From assembly GCA_026126205.1 (NCBI GenBank), contig JAHCJP010000002.1, forward strand, positions 310,001 to 374,000: a stretch of DNA of 64,000 nt. Reading direction: 5' to 3'. Made by a program: the position numbers and the translations under genes. The notes under the pieces are model-generated. The model was not told the origin of the DNA. It made no database searches and saw nothing but the letters and a program-made list of their open reading frames with translations. This DNA comes from Maricaulaceae bacterium. Lineage in GTDB: Bacteria; Pseudomonadota; Alphaproteobacteria; Caulobacterales; Maricaulaceae. Below, piece by piece: positions 10,101 through 17,982 of this stretch; within the stretch, counting starts at the first letter, position 1, and each line of letters starts with the position of its first letter.

Positions 10101-12064
10101 CCTTCACCGTCATCGGCGTCGGCGACATGTCGGGCGACGTGTTCGGCAACGGCATGCTGTTGTCGAAACAGATCCGCCTTGTCGCCGCCTTCGACCATCG
10201 CGACATTTTCATCGACCCCGACCCTGCCGATCCCGGAGCCAGCTGGGCGGAGCGCAAGCGGCTGTTCGATCTGCCGCGCTCGTCCTGGCAGGACTATGAC
10301 GCCCGGCTGATCAGCAAGGGCGGCGGCGTGTTCCCGCGCAGCGCCAAGACCATTCCCCTGAGCGCGCAGATGCGGTCGCTGACCGGCATCGCCGCCGACA
10401 AGGCCGCGCCAAGCGAGGTCATAAACGCCCTGTTGAGGGCCGAGGTGGAGCTGCTGTGGTTCGGCGGCATCGGCACCTATGTGAAGGCGAGCGGCGAGCA
10501 GCACTTCCAGGTCGGCGACCGCGCCAATGACGCGCTGCGCGCCGACGCCGCGGACATCCGCGCCGCGGTGGTGGGCGAAGGCGCCAATCTCGGCTTCACC
10601 CAGGCGGCGCGCATCGAGTACGCGCGCAAGGGCGGACGCATCAACGCCGATTTCGTCGACAACTCGGCCGGCGTCGACACCTCGGACCACGAGGTCAACA
10701 TCAAGATCCTGCTGAACCCGCTGGTCCGCGGCGGCGCCATGTCGCGCAAACAGCGCGACGTGCTGCTGGAGAAGATGACCGGCGACGTCGCCGCCCACGT
10801 TCTGCAGCACAATTACGATCAGACCCTGTCGCTGTCGCTGGACGAGACCGATGCTCCGAAGGACATCGACGCGCACGAACGCTTCATGGCGCGGCTGGAG
10901 GCCGCCGGGCGTCTGGACCGCAAGGTGGAGGGCCTGCCCGACACCGAGGCGATGCGCACGCTGAAGACCCAGGGCCTCGGCCTGACGCGGCCGGAACTGG
11001 CGATTCTCACCAGCTACGCCAAGATCACCCTGTTCGACACCCTGGTCGCCTCGGACGTGCCGGACGACGCGCATTTCCGGGCCATGCTGCGCGGCTATTT
11101 CCCGAAAGCGCTGCACAAGTACGAAGCCGAGATGCAGCAGCACCGGCTGAAGCGCGAGATCATCGCCACCGTCCTGGCCAACCAGATGGTCAATCTGGGC
11201 GGACCGACCTTCGTTCACCGCGCCATCGAGAGCACCGGGGCCGACACCGCCGCCATCGCCCGCGCCTTCGAGGCCGGGCGCTGCATTTTCGGTTTCGACG
11301 CCCTGACTGCGCGCATCAACGCGCTGGACAACAAGGCCCCGGCGCAGGTGCAGGCCGAGCTGCATGACGAGATCGTGCGCCTGCTGCGCCGCCAGACCTA
11401 CTGGCTGGCGCGGCGTGGCCGCGGGTCCGAAACCGCCGCCCCAGTTCCGGTGGACGAGACCATCGCCGCCTACAAGCCGGGCGTGGATGCGCTGAAAGCG
11501 CTGGTGTCTGACCTGGTCGAGGATTTCGAGCTGGAGCGCATCGAAACGCGCGCCCAGGCCTTCATCGCCGGCGGCGCGCCGAAGGCGCTGGCCTATGACG
11601 TTGCGCGGCTGCGGCCGCTGACATCGTCCTCCGATGTGGTTGATCTGGCCGCCGAAACTGGCTGTCCGCTGGAAAGCGCGGCGCGCGTCTACCACGCCGC
11701 CGGATCGCGGTTCGAGTTCAACCGGCTGCGCAGCATCGGCAACGAGGTGTCCTCCGACCTGCACTGGGACCGGCTGGCCGTACGGCGGCTGATCGAGGAT
11801 CTCTACGCCAGCCAGTACGCCGTCGCCGCTTCGGCGCTGCGGCTGGCGCGCAAGGCCGGAGGCGCGCTGGTGCGCGGGCTGGAGGCGCCGGATTCAGACT
11901 GGGCGATCGCCGCGATCGAGGCCTGGAGCACGGCCAGCGCAGAAGAGGCGGGGCGCGCCGATGCGGCGATGCGCGAACTGGACGCCTCCGGCGCCTGGAC
12001 GCTGTCGAAGCTGGCCATCGCCTCGACGCAATTGCGCGAAATGGCCCAGATCGCGGCAGCTTAG
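7169..12064 (+). CDS. gdhB: NAD-dependent glutamate dehydrogenase, large (GDH2) type
   Basis: 1631-aa catabolic glutamate dehydrogenase of the ~180-kDa class, which deaminates glutamate to 2-oxoglutarate with NAD. The long N-terminal region holds the regulatory ACT-like portion. The catalytic core begins near residue 690, with the glutamate-binding lysine motif PVGSKGGFYPK at about 843-853. The helical C-terminal domain follows. ATG at 7169 is chosen because the 46 codons upstream in frame are low-complexity Arg-rich sequence; it has a GGGGGAG-type ribosome site about 15 bases upstream. In Caulobacter the orthologue (GdhZ) also stimulates FtsZ GTPase activity; that second role is not visible here. 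Confidence 0.95.
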   Translation: MTAGAGVVYAFKRAAFDKAAAATWKQAFSAPPDAAAKSLLAQIYDDALAEDLEGVSADALARLAAGFWGWSAGRKPGQIIVRVFKAGGGLRRDILEIAGPDRPFLVDSVMGEIGAQGLDVLAMFHPIITVKRPGEARARDESLIQVHVEPLDSSARERLETGVRDTLNDVAQATQDWADMRKAMDDSIARLEGAETRGDAEEKTEALAFLRWLRDDHFAFLGSRIYDFGIGEDGAVEARQPRVRKGSGLGILRDSSRHVLRKGSEPAMLTPAIEAFLNEPSPIIVAKANIKSRVHRRVYMDYIGVKQYREDGAVCGEARFVGLFTAEAYDRMARDVPLLRRKVRRVLERAGKTPGTHNEKKLRNIVENYPRDELFQANEDELLEISLGVLHLFDRPRTKMFIRRDRFDRFISVLLFVPRDRYSSKVREQAGELIREAYNGRMSAYYPQFGDGPLARVHFIIGLEPYNHPEPDLYELERRVAHLARTWDDDFVSLARDRFDEPLRARLPAWRDAFTAGYRERYGAEEAVADMARIEALAGENTLDARLRRDPEDSGDRLRLKIYQSGAPVTLSAVLPVLENMGLTVLAEAGYPVRRKALNGADPPLVWAHDFEMRFAGLGERPVEEIAPAFEAALLAVFDGRAEDDGFNRLILQLGVGWRDAAFLRACARYRQQSGMDPSQAIQEEALAANPKIVAGLLELAKVKFDPSLDLDMAARKQKADEIDDSLRAALDAVASLDHDRVLRRLLRLVEATLRTNFHQAGPDGAPLDHICLKIASRDLEDLPLPKPYREIFVCSPQVEGVHLRFGPVARGGLRWSDRRDDFRTEVLGLVKAQQVKNAVIVPVGSKGGFYPKQLPRGGSREEVQAEGVSAYKAFIRGLLDVTDNIGPDGAVVPPDGVVRWDADDPYLVVAADKGTATFSDIANGVAVDEYDFWLGDAFASGGSAGYDHKGMGITARGAWESVKRHFREMGKDIQSEPFTVIGVGDMSGDVFGNGMLLSKQIRLVAAFDHRDIFIDPDPADPGASWAERKRLFDLPRSSWQDYDARLISKGGGVFPRSAKTIPLSAQMRSLTGIAADKAAPSEVINALLRAEVELLWFGGIGTYVKASGEQHFQVGDRANDALRADAADIRAAVVGEGANLGFTQAARIEYARKGGRINADFVDNSAGVDTSDHEVNIKILLNPLVRGGAMSRKQRDVLLEKMTGDVAAHVLQHNYDQTLSLSLDETDAPKDIDAHERFMARLEAAGRLDRKVEGLPDTEAMRTLKTQGLGLTRPELAILTSYAKITLFDTLVASDVPDDAHFRAMLRGYFPKALHKYEAEMQQHRLKREIIATVLANQMVNLGGPTFVHRAIESTGADTAAIARAFEAGRCIFGFDALTARINALDNKAPAQVQAELHDEIVRLLRRQTYWLARRGRGSETAAPVPVDETIAAYKPGVDALKALVSDLVEDFELERIETRAQAFIAGGAPKALAYDVARLRPLTSSSDVVDLAAETGCPLESAARVYHAAGSRFEFNRLRSIGNEVSSDLHWDRLAVRRLIEDLYASQYAVAASALRLARKAGGALVRGLEAPDSDWAIAAIEAWSTASAEEAGRADAAMRELDASGAWTLSKLAIASTQLREMAQIAAA

Positions 12065-12074
12065 ACGGGCGGGT

Positions 12075-12929
12075 TCAGACGCCGAGCCGCCGTTTCAGGA
12101 AGTCCGCGAACAGCGCCCGGGCGCGCTCCGTCGCCTCAGGATCGTGGCGGAGCAGCGAGGCGGAATGGTGGTCCGGCTCGTCGAAGCCGTGGGTGACGCC
12201 TTCGAACCAGTCCCAGCGCACATCGGCGCCGCGCGCCTTGCGGCGCTCGAACACCCGCGCCGTGGTCTTGTCGTCGCAGACCCGGTCATTCCTCACCAGG
12301 TGCGCTTCGACCGGAATGCCGTCGGGCCAGTCCATCCAGCGGCTGAGCGCCGGAAAGCCGTTATAGGGATAGAAGACCAGCGCGGCGCCCACCCCGGAGA
12401 GCGGGTCTTCGGGCGCTTCGGTCAGGCTGTCCGGGCTGCCGCCGGCGCGGGCCAGGCACAGCGCGTCGAGAATCGTCCAGCCGCCATGGCTCCAGCCACA
12501 CAGGACCAGCCTGTCCGCGTCGATGCGGGGATCGGCGCGGACCAGCTCCAGCGCCGCGTACAGATCGCCGGCGCGTTCGGAAGCGCGCAACACCATGCCG
12601 GAACAGACCACGGCCAGGGCCTGTTCGTAGGAAATGCCGCGCGCGCCGGTGGAATCGACGATCACCGCAGCGGCGCCGTTCGCCGCCGCCAGCGACGCAT
12701 ACTGGCTCATGATCGTGCGCGGCCCACCGCAGCCATGCATCAGGATCGCGGCCGGAAACGGCCCCTCGCCCGGCGGAACATGGATCGTCACATGCGGTTT
12801 CAGGAAGGCGGCGTGATCGCGCAGGCTGCGCCGCGCTCCCGGGCGGCGGAACCCCTTGCGCCGCAGCCACAGCCACGCGCCGCCTCCAGCCAGGAGCGCG
12901 AAAGCGGTAACTGTCAGGATGTAGCCCAT
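12075..12929 (-). CDS. Membrane-anchored dienelactone hydrolase-like alpha/beta hydrolase
   Basis: 284-aa alpha/beta hydrolase with an N-terminal membrane anchor (about residues 4-22) before the catalytic domain. The nucleophile elbow GWSHG is at 145-149 (Ser147). An oxyanion-type motif LMHGCGGP lies at about 63-70, and the likely catalytic His is in THGFDEPD near 262. The ATG at 12927-12929 starts one base after the dnaQ stop, so the gene ends the leftward ppsR-maf-aroE-coaE-dnaQ run and is probably co-translated. The substrate is unknown. The C-terminal end is convergent with the glutamate dehydrogenase gene, ten bases away. Confidence 0.8.
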   Translation of the reverse strand: MGYILTVTAFALLAGGGAWLWLRRKGFRRPGARRSLRDHAAFLKPHVTIHVPPGEGPFPAAILMHGCGGPRTIMSQYASLAAANGAAAVIVDSTGARGISYEQALAVVCSGMVLRASERAGDLYAALELVRADPRIDADRLVLCGWSHGGWTILDALCLARAGGSPDSLTEAPEDPLSGVGAALVFYPYNGFPALSRWMDWPDGIPVEAHLVRNDRVCDDKTTARVFERRKARGADVRWDWFEGVTHGFDEPDHHSASLLRHDPEATERARALFADFLKRRLGV

Positions 12930-12930
12930 T

Positions 12931-13620
12931 TTAAAGACCGGTCTTTTTCCACACCACGTTCTCGCCCAGCGTATCAATGAAGGCGGCGTGGGCGGCGCGT
13001 TCGCCGGGCGTCGACAGCGGCGCCAGCGGCTGCGGCCGCGGCGGGCGCGCCGGGAACAGCGCCGCGGCGCCGCCGCCGGCGGTTTCGCCGGTCAGGTCCA
13101 GCGCCCGTTCACGGCCGCCGTTCAGCTGCAGATACACCTCGGCCAGCAGCAGGGCGTCGGTGAGCGCGCCGTGCTTGTCGCGTGTCTCGAGGCTGATGTT
13201 GAACCGCTTGCACAGCGCGTCCAGCGACGCATGGGCGCCGGGGAATTTCTCGCGCGCCATGCGCACCGTGTCACGGAAACGGTCCTCGGCTATCGGGGTG
13301 AGGCTGGCGCGCTCCAGCTCCATGTTGATGAAGCCGCGGTCAAAGCTGGCGTTGTGGGCGACGATCGGCGAATCGCCGACGAAATCCAGGAATTTGCGCG
13401 CCACCTCGGCGAATTTCGGCTTGTCGGCGAGGAAGGAGGCGGTCAGCCCGGTGATCTGGGTCACCACGTCGGGCACGTCGCGCTCAGGATTGAGATAGGT
13501 CTGGAAGGTGCGCCCGGTGGGGATGAAATCCACCACTTCGACGCAGCCGATCTCGGTGATGCGATCGCCGCTCCAGGGATCGAGTCCGGTGGTCTCGGTG
13601 TCGAAGACGATTTCGCGCAT
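12931..13620 (-). CDS. dnaQ: DNA polymerase III epsilon subunit (3'-5' proofreading exonuclease)
   Basis: 229-aa DnaQ with the exonuclease motifs in order: Exo I FDTETTGLD near the N-terminus, Exo II HNASFDRGF in the middle, and Exo III around KHGALTDALLLA. It proofreads within the replicative holoenzyme. Its start overlaps the coaE stop by one base (TGATG). In Caulobacter the same gene sits in the same order beside the origin. Confidence 0.95.
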   Translation of the reverse strand: MREIVFDTETTGLDPWSGDRITEIGCVEVVDFIPTGRTFQTYLNPERDVPDVVTQITGLTASFLADKPKFAEVARKFLDFVGDSPIVAHNASFDRGFINMELERASLTPIAEDRFRDTVRMAREKFPGAHASLDALCKRFNISLETRDKHGALTDALLLAEVYLQLNGGRERALDLTGETAGGGAAALFPARPPRPQPLAPLSTPGERAAHAAFIDTLGENVVWKKTGL

Positions 13621-14228
13621 CAGTCCCTACCGTATCCGAAACGTTCGTAGATGGCTGCCAGCACGGCGCGGATCTGCGCCCGGGCGTCGGCCTCGCCGCC
13701 GCTGGTGTCGATCACGTGATCGGCGCGGGCGCGCGCCCGCGAATCAGGCGTCTGCCGGGCCAATATGGCCTCCAGCTTCGCCTCCGTCATGCCCGGCCGG
13801 GCCAGCACGCGCGCGCGCCGCGCCGCTTCGGGCGCGCTGACCAGCACCACCACGTCGGCCAGCCTTTCCAGGCCTTTCTCGAACAGCAAGGGGATATCCA
13901 TCAGCACGGCCTTCGCGCCTGCGGCTTCGGCCTGTTCCAGAAACCGGCGCCGTTCGGCCTCGACCAGCGGGTGGACGATCGCCTCAAGCCGCGCAAAGCC
14001 CTGCGCATCGCGCGCCAGCGCCGCCGACAGCGCCGCGCGGTCGACGGCGCCGGCCTTCACCGTTCCCGGAAACGCCGCCCCGACCGGCCCCACGGCGGCG
14101 CCGCCCTTGGCATAGAGCCTGTGCACCACGGCGTCGGCGTCAAACACCGGCAGGCCCTCTTCGGCGAACAGGCGCGCGGTGGCGGATTTGCCCATGCCGA
14201 TGGAGCCGGTGAGCGCAATGCGGATCAT
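13620..14228 (-). CDS. coaE: Dephospho-CoA kinase
   Basis: 202-aa P-loop kinase that phosphorylates dephospho-CoA in the last step of CoA synthesis. The Walker A motif GSIGMGKS is at residues 8-15, followed by the substrate-binding [11 protein letters not shown]. The length is typical. Its start overlaps the aroE stop (ATGA) and its stop overlaps the dnaQ start. Confidence 0.95.
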   Translation of the reverse strand: MIRIALTGSIGMGKSATARLFAEEGLPVFDADAVVHRLYAKGGAAVGPVGAAFPGTVKAGAVDRAALSAALARDAQGFARLEAIVHPLVEAERRRFLEQAEAAGAKAVLMDIPLLFEKGLERLADVVVLVSAPEAARRARVLARPGMTEAKLEAILARQTPDSRARARADHVIDTSGGEADARAQIRAVLAAIYERFGYGRD

Positions 14229-15064
14229 GGCGCGGTCTCCGCCAGCGGCGCCAGCAGGGCGCGCGCGTCGATATCGGGCGGCGGCGCGCCGTAAAACGAC
14301 TCGAACGCCGGGCGGGCCTGGCCGATCAGCATGCCGAGACCGTCAATGGTTTTCAGGCCCCGCGCCGCCGCCGCTTTCAAAAACGGCGTATGCAGGGGCC
14401 GGTAGATGGCGTCGAAGACCGCGGCCCCCGGCGCCGTCCGCGTCCAGTCCATGGCCGGGGCCAGCGATGTGGCGTTGACGGTCAATGCCGCCCCGGCCAG
14501 CGCCGCGTCGCGCGCCGCCCAGTCCACTATCTCGGCCTTCGGGGCCAGGTCGCGGGCCAGCGCCGCGGCGCGGTCCGCGCCGCGGTTGGCGATACGGATT
14601 TCCGGCGCCCCGGCCCGGACCAGCGCGAACACCAGCGCCCGCGCCGCGCCGCCCGCGCCCAGCACCAGCGCCGGCCCGGCCGCGGGATCAACGCCGGCTT
14701 CGGCGAGCGCGGCCAGAAATCCCGCCGCGTCGGTATTGGCGGCGCGCAAACCCTTGTCAGTAACTGTCAGCACATTGGCGGCGCCGATGATTTTCGCTGC
14801 TTCTTCAACCGCTTCGGCGCATTGCAGCGCGATCTGCTTCAGCGGCGCGGTGACATTCAACCCCGCCAGTCCCAGCGCCGGCAGGGCGCGAAACGCCCGT
14901 TCCGCGCTTTCCGGCCGCACTGGAAACGGGACATAGGCGGCGTCCAGTCCCGCAGCTTCGATCCAGGCGCTCATCAACGCCGGCGACAGCGAATGGGCGA
15001 CCGGCCAGCCGGCGACCCCGGCGACACGCGCCGCACCGGTCAAAGAGGTGCGCGGGGCGTTCAT
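14225..15064 (-). CDS. aroE: Shikimate dehydrogenase
   Basis: 279-aa enzyme of the shikimate pathway that reduces 3-dehydroshikimate with NADPH. The substrate pocket SLSPALM is near the N-terminus. NVTAPLKQ carries the catalytic Lys, NTDAAGF the catalytic Asp, and [10 protein letters not shown] the dinucleotide-binding loop. ATG at 15062-15064 is chosen because it overlaps the maf stop as ATGA, as elsewhere in this operon; the 75 extra in-frame codons upstream lie within maf. Confidence 0.94.
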   Translation of the reverse strand: MNAPRTSLTGAARVAGVAGWPVAHSLSPALMSAWIEAAGLDAAYVPFPVRPESAERAFRALPALGLAGLNVTAPLKQIALQCAEAVEEAAKIIGAANVLTVTDKGLRAANTDAAGFLAALAEAGVDPAAGPALVLGAGGAARALVFALVRAGAPEIRIANRGADRAAALARDLAPKAEIVDWAARDAALAGAALTVNATSLAPAMDWTRTAPGAAVFDAIYRPLHTPFLKAAAARGLKTIDGLGMLIGQARPAFESFYGAPPPDIDARALLAPLAETAP

Positions 15065-15657
15065 TCCGCCAAGACTCCCTGATCGCGCAGCATGCCCAGA
15101 ACCGGCAGCAGCGGCAGGCCGAGCACGGTGAAGAAATCCCCCTCCACCCGCTCGAACAGTTGCGCTCCCGCCTCCTCGTATGCGTAGGCCCCGACGCTGG
15201 CGGTCAGCGCGTCGCCCGCCAGGTCCAGATACGCGTCCAGAAACGCATCGGAGAAATCGCGCATGGTCAGGGCGGCGCTGTCCGCGCACCGCCAGACGAT
15301 GTTTCCGCCGCGCGCCGCAACGAGGCCGGAATGCAGCTGATGGACGCGCCCGCGCAGCGCCAGCAGGCGTTCACGCGCCCCGGCGCGGCTCTCCGCCTTG
15401 TCGAAGCTGCGTCCGTCCAGCGCCAGCACCTGGTCGGCGCCCAGCACCAGCGCGCCCCGGCGCCGGCCGGACACCGCCAGCGCCTTGGCCTCCGCCAGGG
15501 TCAGGGCCAGTTCACCGGGCGTCAGGCCGGGATGTTGCGCCTTCACCGCGTCCTCGTCGACGCCGGAGGTTTCGATCGTGAAGGCCACCCCCGCCGCGGC
15601 GAGAATCCGGGCGCGCACCGCGCTGGCCGAGGCGAGAATAAGCGGCGCGCCGTTCAT
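15061..15657 (-). CDS. maf: Maf-like nucleoside triphosphate pyrophosphatase
   Basis: 198-aa member of the Maf/ITPase family, which hydrolyses non-canonical or modified NTPs. It opens with the signature LILASASAVRARIL (family consensus near LASxSPRR, here with Ala-Val in place of Pro-Arg). It also carries LVLGADQVLAL and ARERLLALRGRVHQLHS. Start and stop overlap ppsR and aroE respectively as ATGA. The weakened SxSPRR motif places it with the YceF-like branch, though substrate preference cannot be fixed from sequence alone. Confidence 0.9.
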   Translation of the reverse strand: MNGAPLILASASAVRARILAAAGVAFTIETSGVDEDAVKAQHPGLTPGELALTLAEAKALAVSGRRRGALVLGADQVLALDGRSFDKAESRAGARERLLALRGRVHQLHSGLVAARGGNIVWRCADSAALTMRDFSDAFLDAYLDLAGDALTASVGAYAYEEAGAQLFERVEGDFFTVLGLPLLPVLGMLRDQGVLAE

Positions 15658-16496
15658 TCGCCGTTCGCCCGCCGTTCGGAGAGCAGGTTGATGATCTTCG
15701 CCGAGGTTTCCTCCACCGAGCGGCGGGTGACGTCGATCACCGGCCAGCCGTGACGGGCGAACAGGCGTTTGGCGGCTATGATCTCCTCGCGCACCGACTG
15801 GTCGTCGACATAGTCGGTGTCGCGGTCCTCGTTCAGGGTCAGCAACCGGTTGCGGCGGATCTGCACGATGCGCTCCGGGGCCGCGGTCAGGCCGACGATC
15901 AACGGTTTCTTGAGGGTCAGGATCGAATCCGGCGGCGGCGCGCCGCGCACCAGCGGAATATTCGCCGCCTTCACACCGCGATGGGCGAGATAGATGCAGG
16001 TCGGGGTTTTCGAGGTGCGGCTGACGCCGAGCAGGATCACATCCGCCGCGCCTGGATTGCCGCCCTGGCCATCGTCATGGGCGATGGCGAAGTTCAGCGC
16101 CTCGATGCGGCTGTAATAGCCGGCGTCCAGCTCTCGCTGCGCGCCGGCGCGGCTGGTGATCGGCATGCCGAGATAGCCCGACAGCGTCGCCAGCACCGGG
16201 TCCAGCACCGCCACGGCCGGCGCGCCGATCTCGGCGCAGCGGCGCTCCAGTTCGGCGCGCAGGTCGGCATTGACGATAGTGAACATCACCAGGCCCGGCG
16301 AGCGCGCAATCTCGTTCAGCGCGCGGTCCAGCTGCCGCGGCGAGCGCACCAGCGCGTAGAGATGTTCGGTGGGGACGACATTCTCGAACTGCGCCACAGA
16401 GGCGCGCATCACCTCCATCAGCGTCTCGCCGGTGGAATCCGAGATCATGTGCACATGAAAGCGCGTCTGGGCGGGAGAGGCGTCGGCGTCGGTCAT
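15654..16496 (-). CDS. ppsR: Pyruvate, phosphate dikinase regulatory protein (DUF299 kinase/phosphorylase)
   Basis: 280-aa bifunctional Ser/Thr kinase and pyrophosphorylase of the PPDK/PEP synthase regulatory family. Its nucleotide-binding loop is ILLGVSRTSKTPTCIYLA, with other family blocks such as FHVHMISDSTGETL and KKPLIVGLTAAPERI. ATG at 16494-16496 is chosen because the family begins just before HVHMISDSTGET; upstream in-frame codons run into the origin region. It is the first gene of the left arm. In Caulobacter the DUF299 gene also abuts the origin. Confidence 0.93.
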   Translation of the reverse strand: MTDADASPAQTRFHVHMISDSTGETLMEVMRASVAQFENVVPTEHLYALVRSPRQLDRALNEIARSPGLVMFTIVNADLRAELERRCAEIGAPAVAVLDPVLATLSGYLGMPITSRAGAQRELDAGYYSRIEALNFAIAHDDGQGGNPGAADVILLGVSRTSKTPTCIYLAHRGVKAANIPLVRGAPPPDSILTLKKPLIVGLTAAPERIVQIRRNRLLTLNEDRDTDYVDDQSVREEIIAAKRLFARHGWPVIDVTRRSVEETSAKIINLLSERRANGE

Positions 16497-16624
16497 GGTC
16501 GCGAACCCGGATCGGGGCGAAAGCGTTGACGAACTGTTAACAAGTCCCGGGCTTTCCCCCAAGCGATGATCGCCGCGCGCGGCGCCCCGGCGCAGCCGTG
16601 ACAAACCCGCCGCCGGCGCCGGTA

Positions 16625-16633
16625 TTGTCCACA
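16625..16633 (+). promoter_or_regulatory. DnaA-box-like site 1
   Basis: TTGTCCACA, one mismatch to the TTATCCACA consensus, within the proposed origin. Confidence 0.5.
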
Positions 16634-16691
16634 AGGCGGCCGCATCGCCATCGCGCCGGGGATGACCGTGGACTGGCGTGGAGAAAGAGGG

Positions 16692-16723
16692 TTCTTCGTT
16701 ATTTTTTCACATGGTTATCCAGC
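16692..16723 (+). promoter_or_regulatory. AT-rich tract with adjacent DnaA-box-like site 2
   Basis: An AT-rich run containing TTATTTTTTCA is followed directly by TTATCCAGC (16715-16723). This is the order expected for a duplex-unwinding element next to a DnaA box. The box has two mismatches at its 3' end. Confidence 0.5.
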
Positions 16724-16779
16724 AGTAAGCCTCTGACTTTAAATGGATGTCTGGCTTGTCACCGCCGCTGCGCCGCCAG

Positions 16780-16788
16780 GATGGATAA
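16780..16788 (-). promoter_or_regulatory. DnaA-box-like site 3
   Basis: Minus-strand TTATCCATC, matching the first seven bases of the consensus, within the proposed origin. Confidence 0.4.
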
Positions 16789-16944
16789 AATCACGGCGCT
16801 ACCTCTCTCGCCGCCAGTAGCGCGAACAAGCCGGTTTGTCCCGGCTGACAGCCCCCCCAATGACTCCGACTCCTTCACCATAATCTGATTGAATGACGAA
16901 AGGGCGCATTGCGGAACCGCCAGCGGGACCATAGGAAAGCGGGC

Positions 16945-17982
16945 ATGACACGCTCTCCTCCTCCTTCCTTTCTCGCCGTGCTCGGCGGCGAACGGCGCGA
17001 CCCGCCGCCGGTGTGGCTGATGCGCCAGGCCGGGCGCTACCTGCCGGAATACCGGGCGCTGCGCGCCAGGGCGCCGTCCTTCATCGATTTCTGCCTGAAC
17101 CCGGAGATGGCGGCCGAGGTCACCTTGCAGCCGATCCGCCGTTTCGGTTTCGACGCCGCGATCATTTTCGCCGATATCCTGCTGATTCCGCTGGCGCTTG
17201 GCCGCAGGGTCGACTTCGTCGCCGGCGAGGGACCGCAGCTTGATCCTCTGACGATGGATGAAGTCGCGGCGCTGGATCTGTCGCAGGTGGAGCGCATCCT
17301 GGCCCCGGTCGGCGAAAGCCTGCGCCTGACGCGGGCGGGACTACCCGATACGACCGCCCTGATCGGCTTCGCCGGCTCACCCTGGACGGTGGCCACCTAC
17401 ATGATCGAGGGCGGCGGCTCGAAGGACCGCTGGAACGCCCGCCGCCTCGCCTGGGCGGAGCCGGAGCGATTCGACGCCCTGATGGACATCCTCGCCACAG
17501 CGACGGCGCGTTATCTCGTGATGCAGGCGCAGGCCGGGGCGCAGGCGCTGAAACTGTTCGACAGCTGGGCCGAGGGCCTGCCCGAACCGCTGTTCGAGCG
17601 TGTGATCATCCGTCCGACACGGGCGATTATCGACGCGGTTCGCGCCGCCGGCGTCAACGCGCCGATCATCGGCTTTCCGCGCGGCGCCGGGCTGATGTAT
17701 CCGCGCTATGCCCGCGAAACCGGGGTCGACGCCATCGCGCTCGACCACTCCATTGACCCGGCCTGGGCGGACGCGGCGCTGCCGCCCGGCTTGCCGGTCC
17801 AGGGCCTGCTTGACCCGGCGGTGCTGCGCGCCGGCGGCGCCATGATGGACGCCGAAATCGACCGTATCATCAAGGGTTTGCAGGGCCGGCCGCATGTGTT
17901 CAATCTCGGCCATGGCATCAATCCGGACGTGCCGGTCGCGCATGTCGAGCGCATGCTGGCGCGCATTCGCGGGGGCGCGTGA
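16945..17982 (+). CDS. hemE: Uroporphyrinogen decarboxylase
   Basis: 345-aa haem-pathway enzyme that converts uroporphyrinogen III to coproporphyrinogen III. The N-terminal signature PPVWLMRQAGRYLPEYR is intact, as is the second one, GFAGSPWTVATYMIEGGGS. ATG at 16945 follows AGGAAAG at good spacing. It is the first gene of a hemE-hemH-hemJ operon that starts at the origin. The stop overlaps the hemH start. Confidence 0.96.
   Translation: MTRSPPPSFLAVLGGERRDPPPVWLMRQAGRYLPEYRALRARAPSFIDFCLNPEMAAEVTLQPIRRFGFDAAIIFADILLIPLALGRRVDFVAGEGPQLDPLTMDEVAALDLSQVERILAPVGESLRLTRAGLPDTTALIGFAGSPWTVATYMIEGGGSKDRWNARRLAWAEPERFDALMDILATATARYLVMQAQAGAQALKLFDSWAEGLPEPLFERVIIRPTRAIIDAVRAAGVNAPIIGFPRGAGLMYPRYARETGVDAIALDHSIDPAWADAALPPGLPVQGLLDPAVLRAGGAMMDAEIDRIIKGLQGRPHVFNLGHGINPDVPVAHVERMLARIRGGA

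Larger units (their letters stand above)
16497..16944. other. oriC: Probable chromosomal replication origin (oriC)
   Basis: A 448-bp gap between ppsR (leftward) and hemE (rightward). It has no credible ORF and contains the richest AT tract in the neighbourhood (16692-16714). Three DnaA-box-like 9-mers are present: TTGTCCACA at 16625-16633, TTATCCAGC at 16715-16723 and, on the minus strand, TTATCCATC at 16780-16788. Two GANTC (CcrM-type) sites lie at 16862-16866 and 16868-16872. In Caulobacter, Rickettsia and rhizobia the origin lies beside hemE, and genes on both sides here point away from the gap. No clear TTAA-N7-TTAA CtrA site was seen. Exact borders are not determined. Confidence 0.65.
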
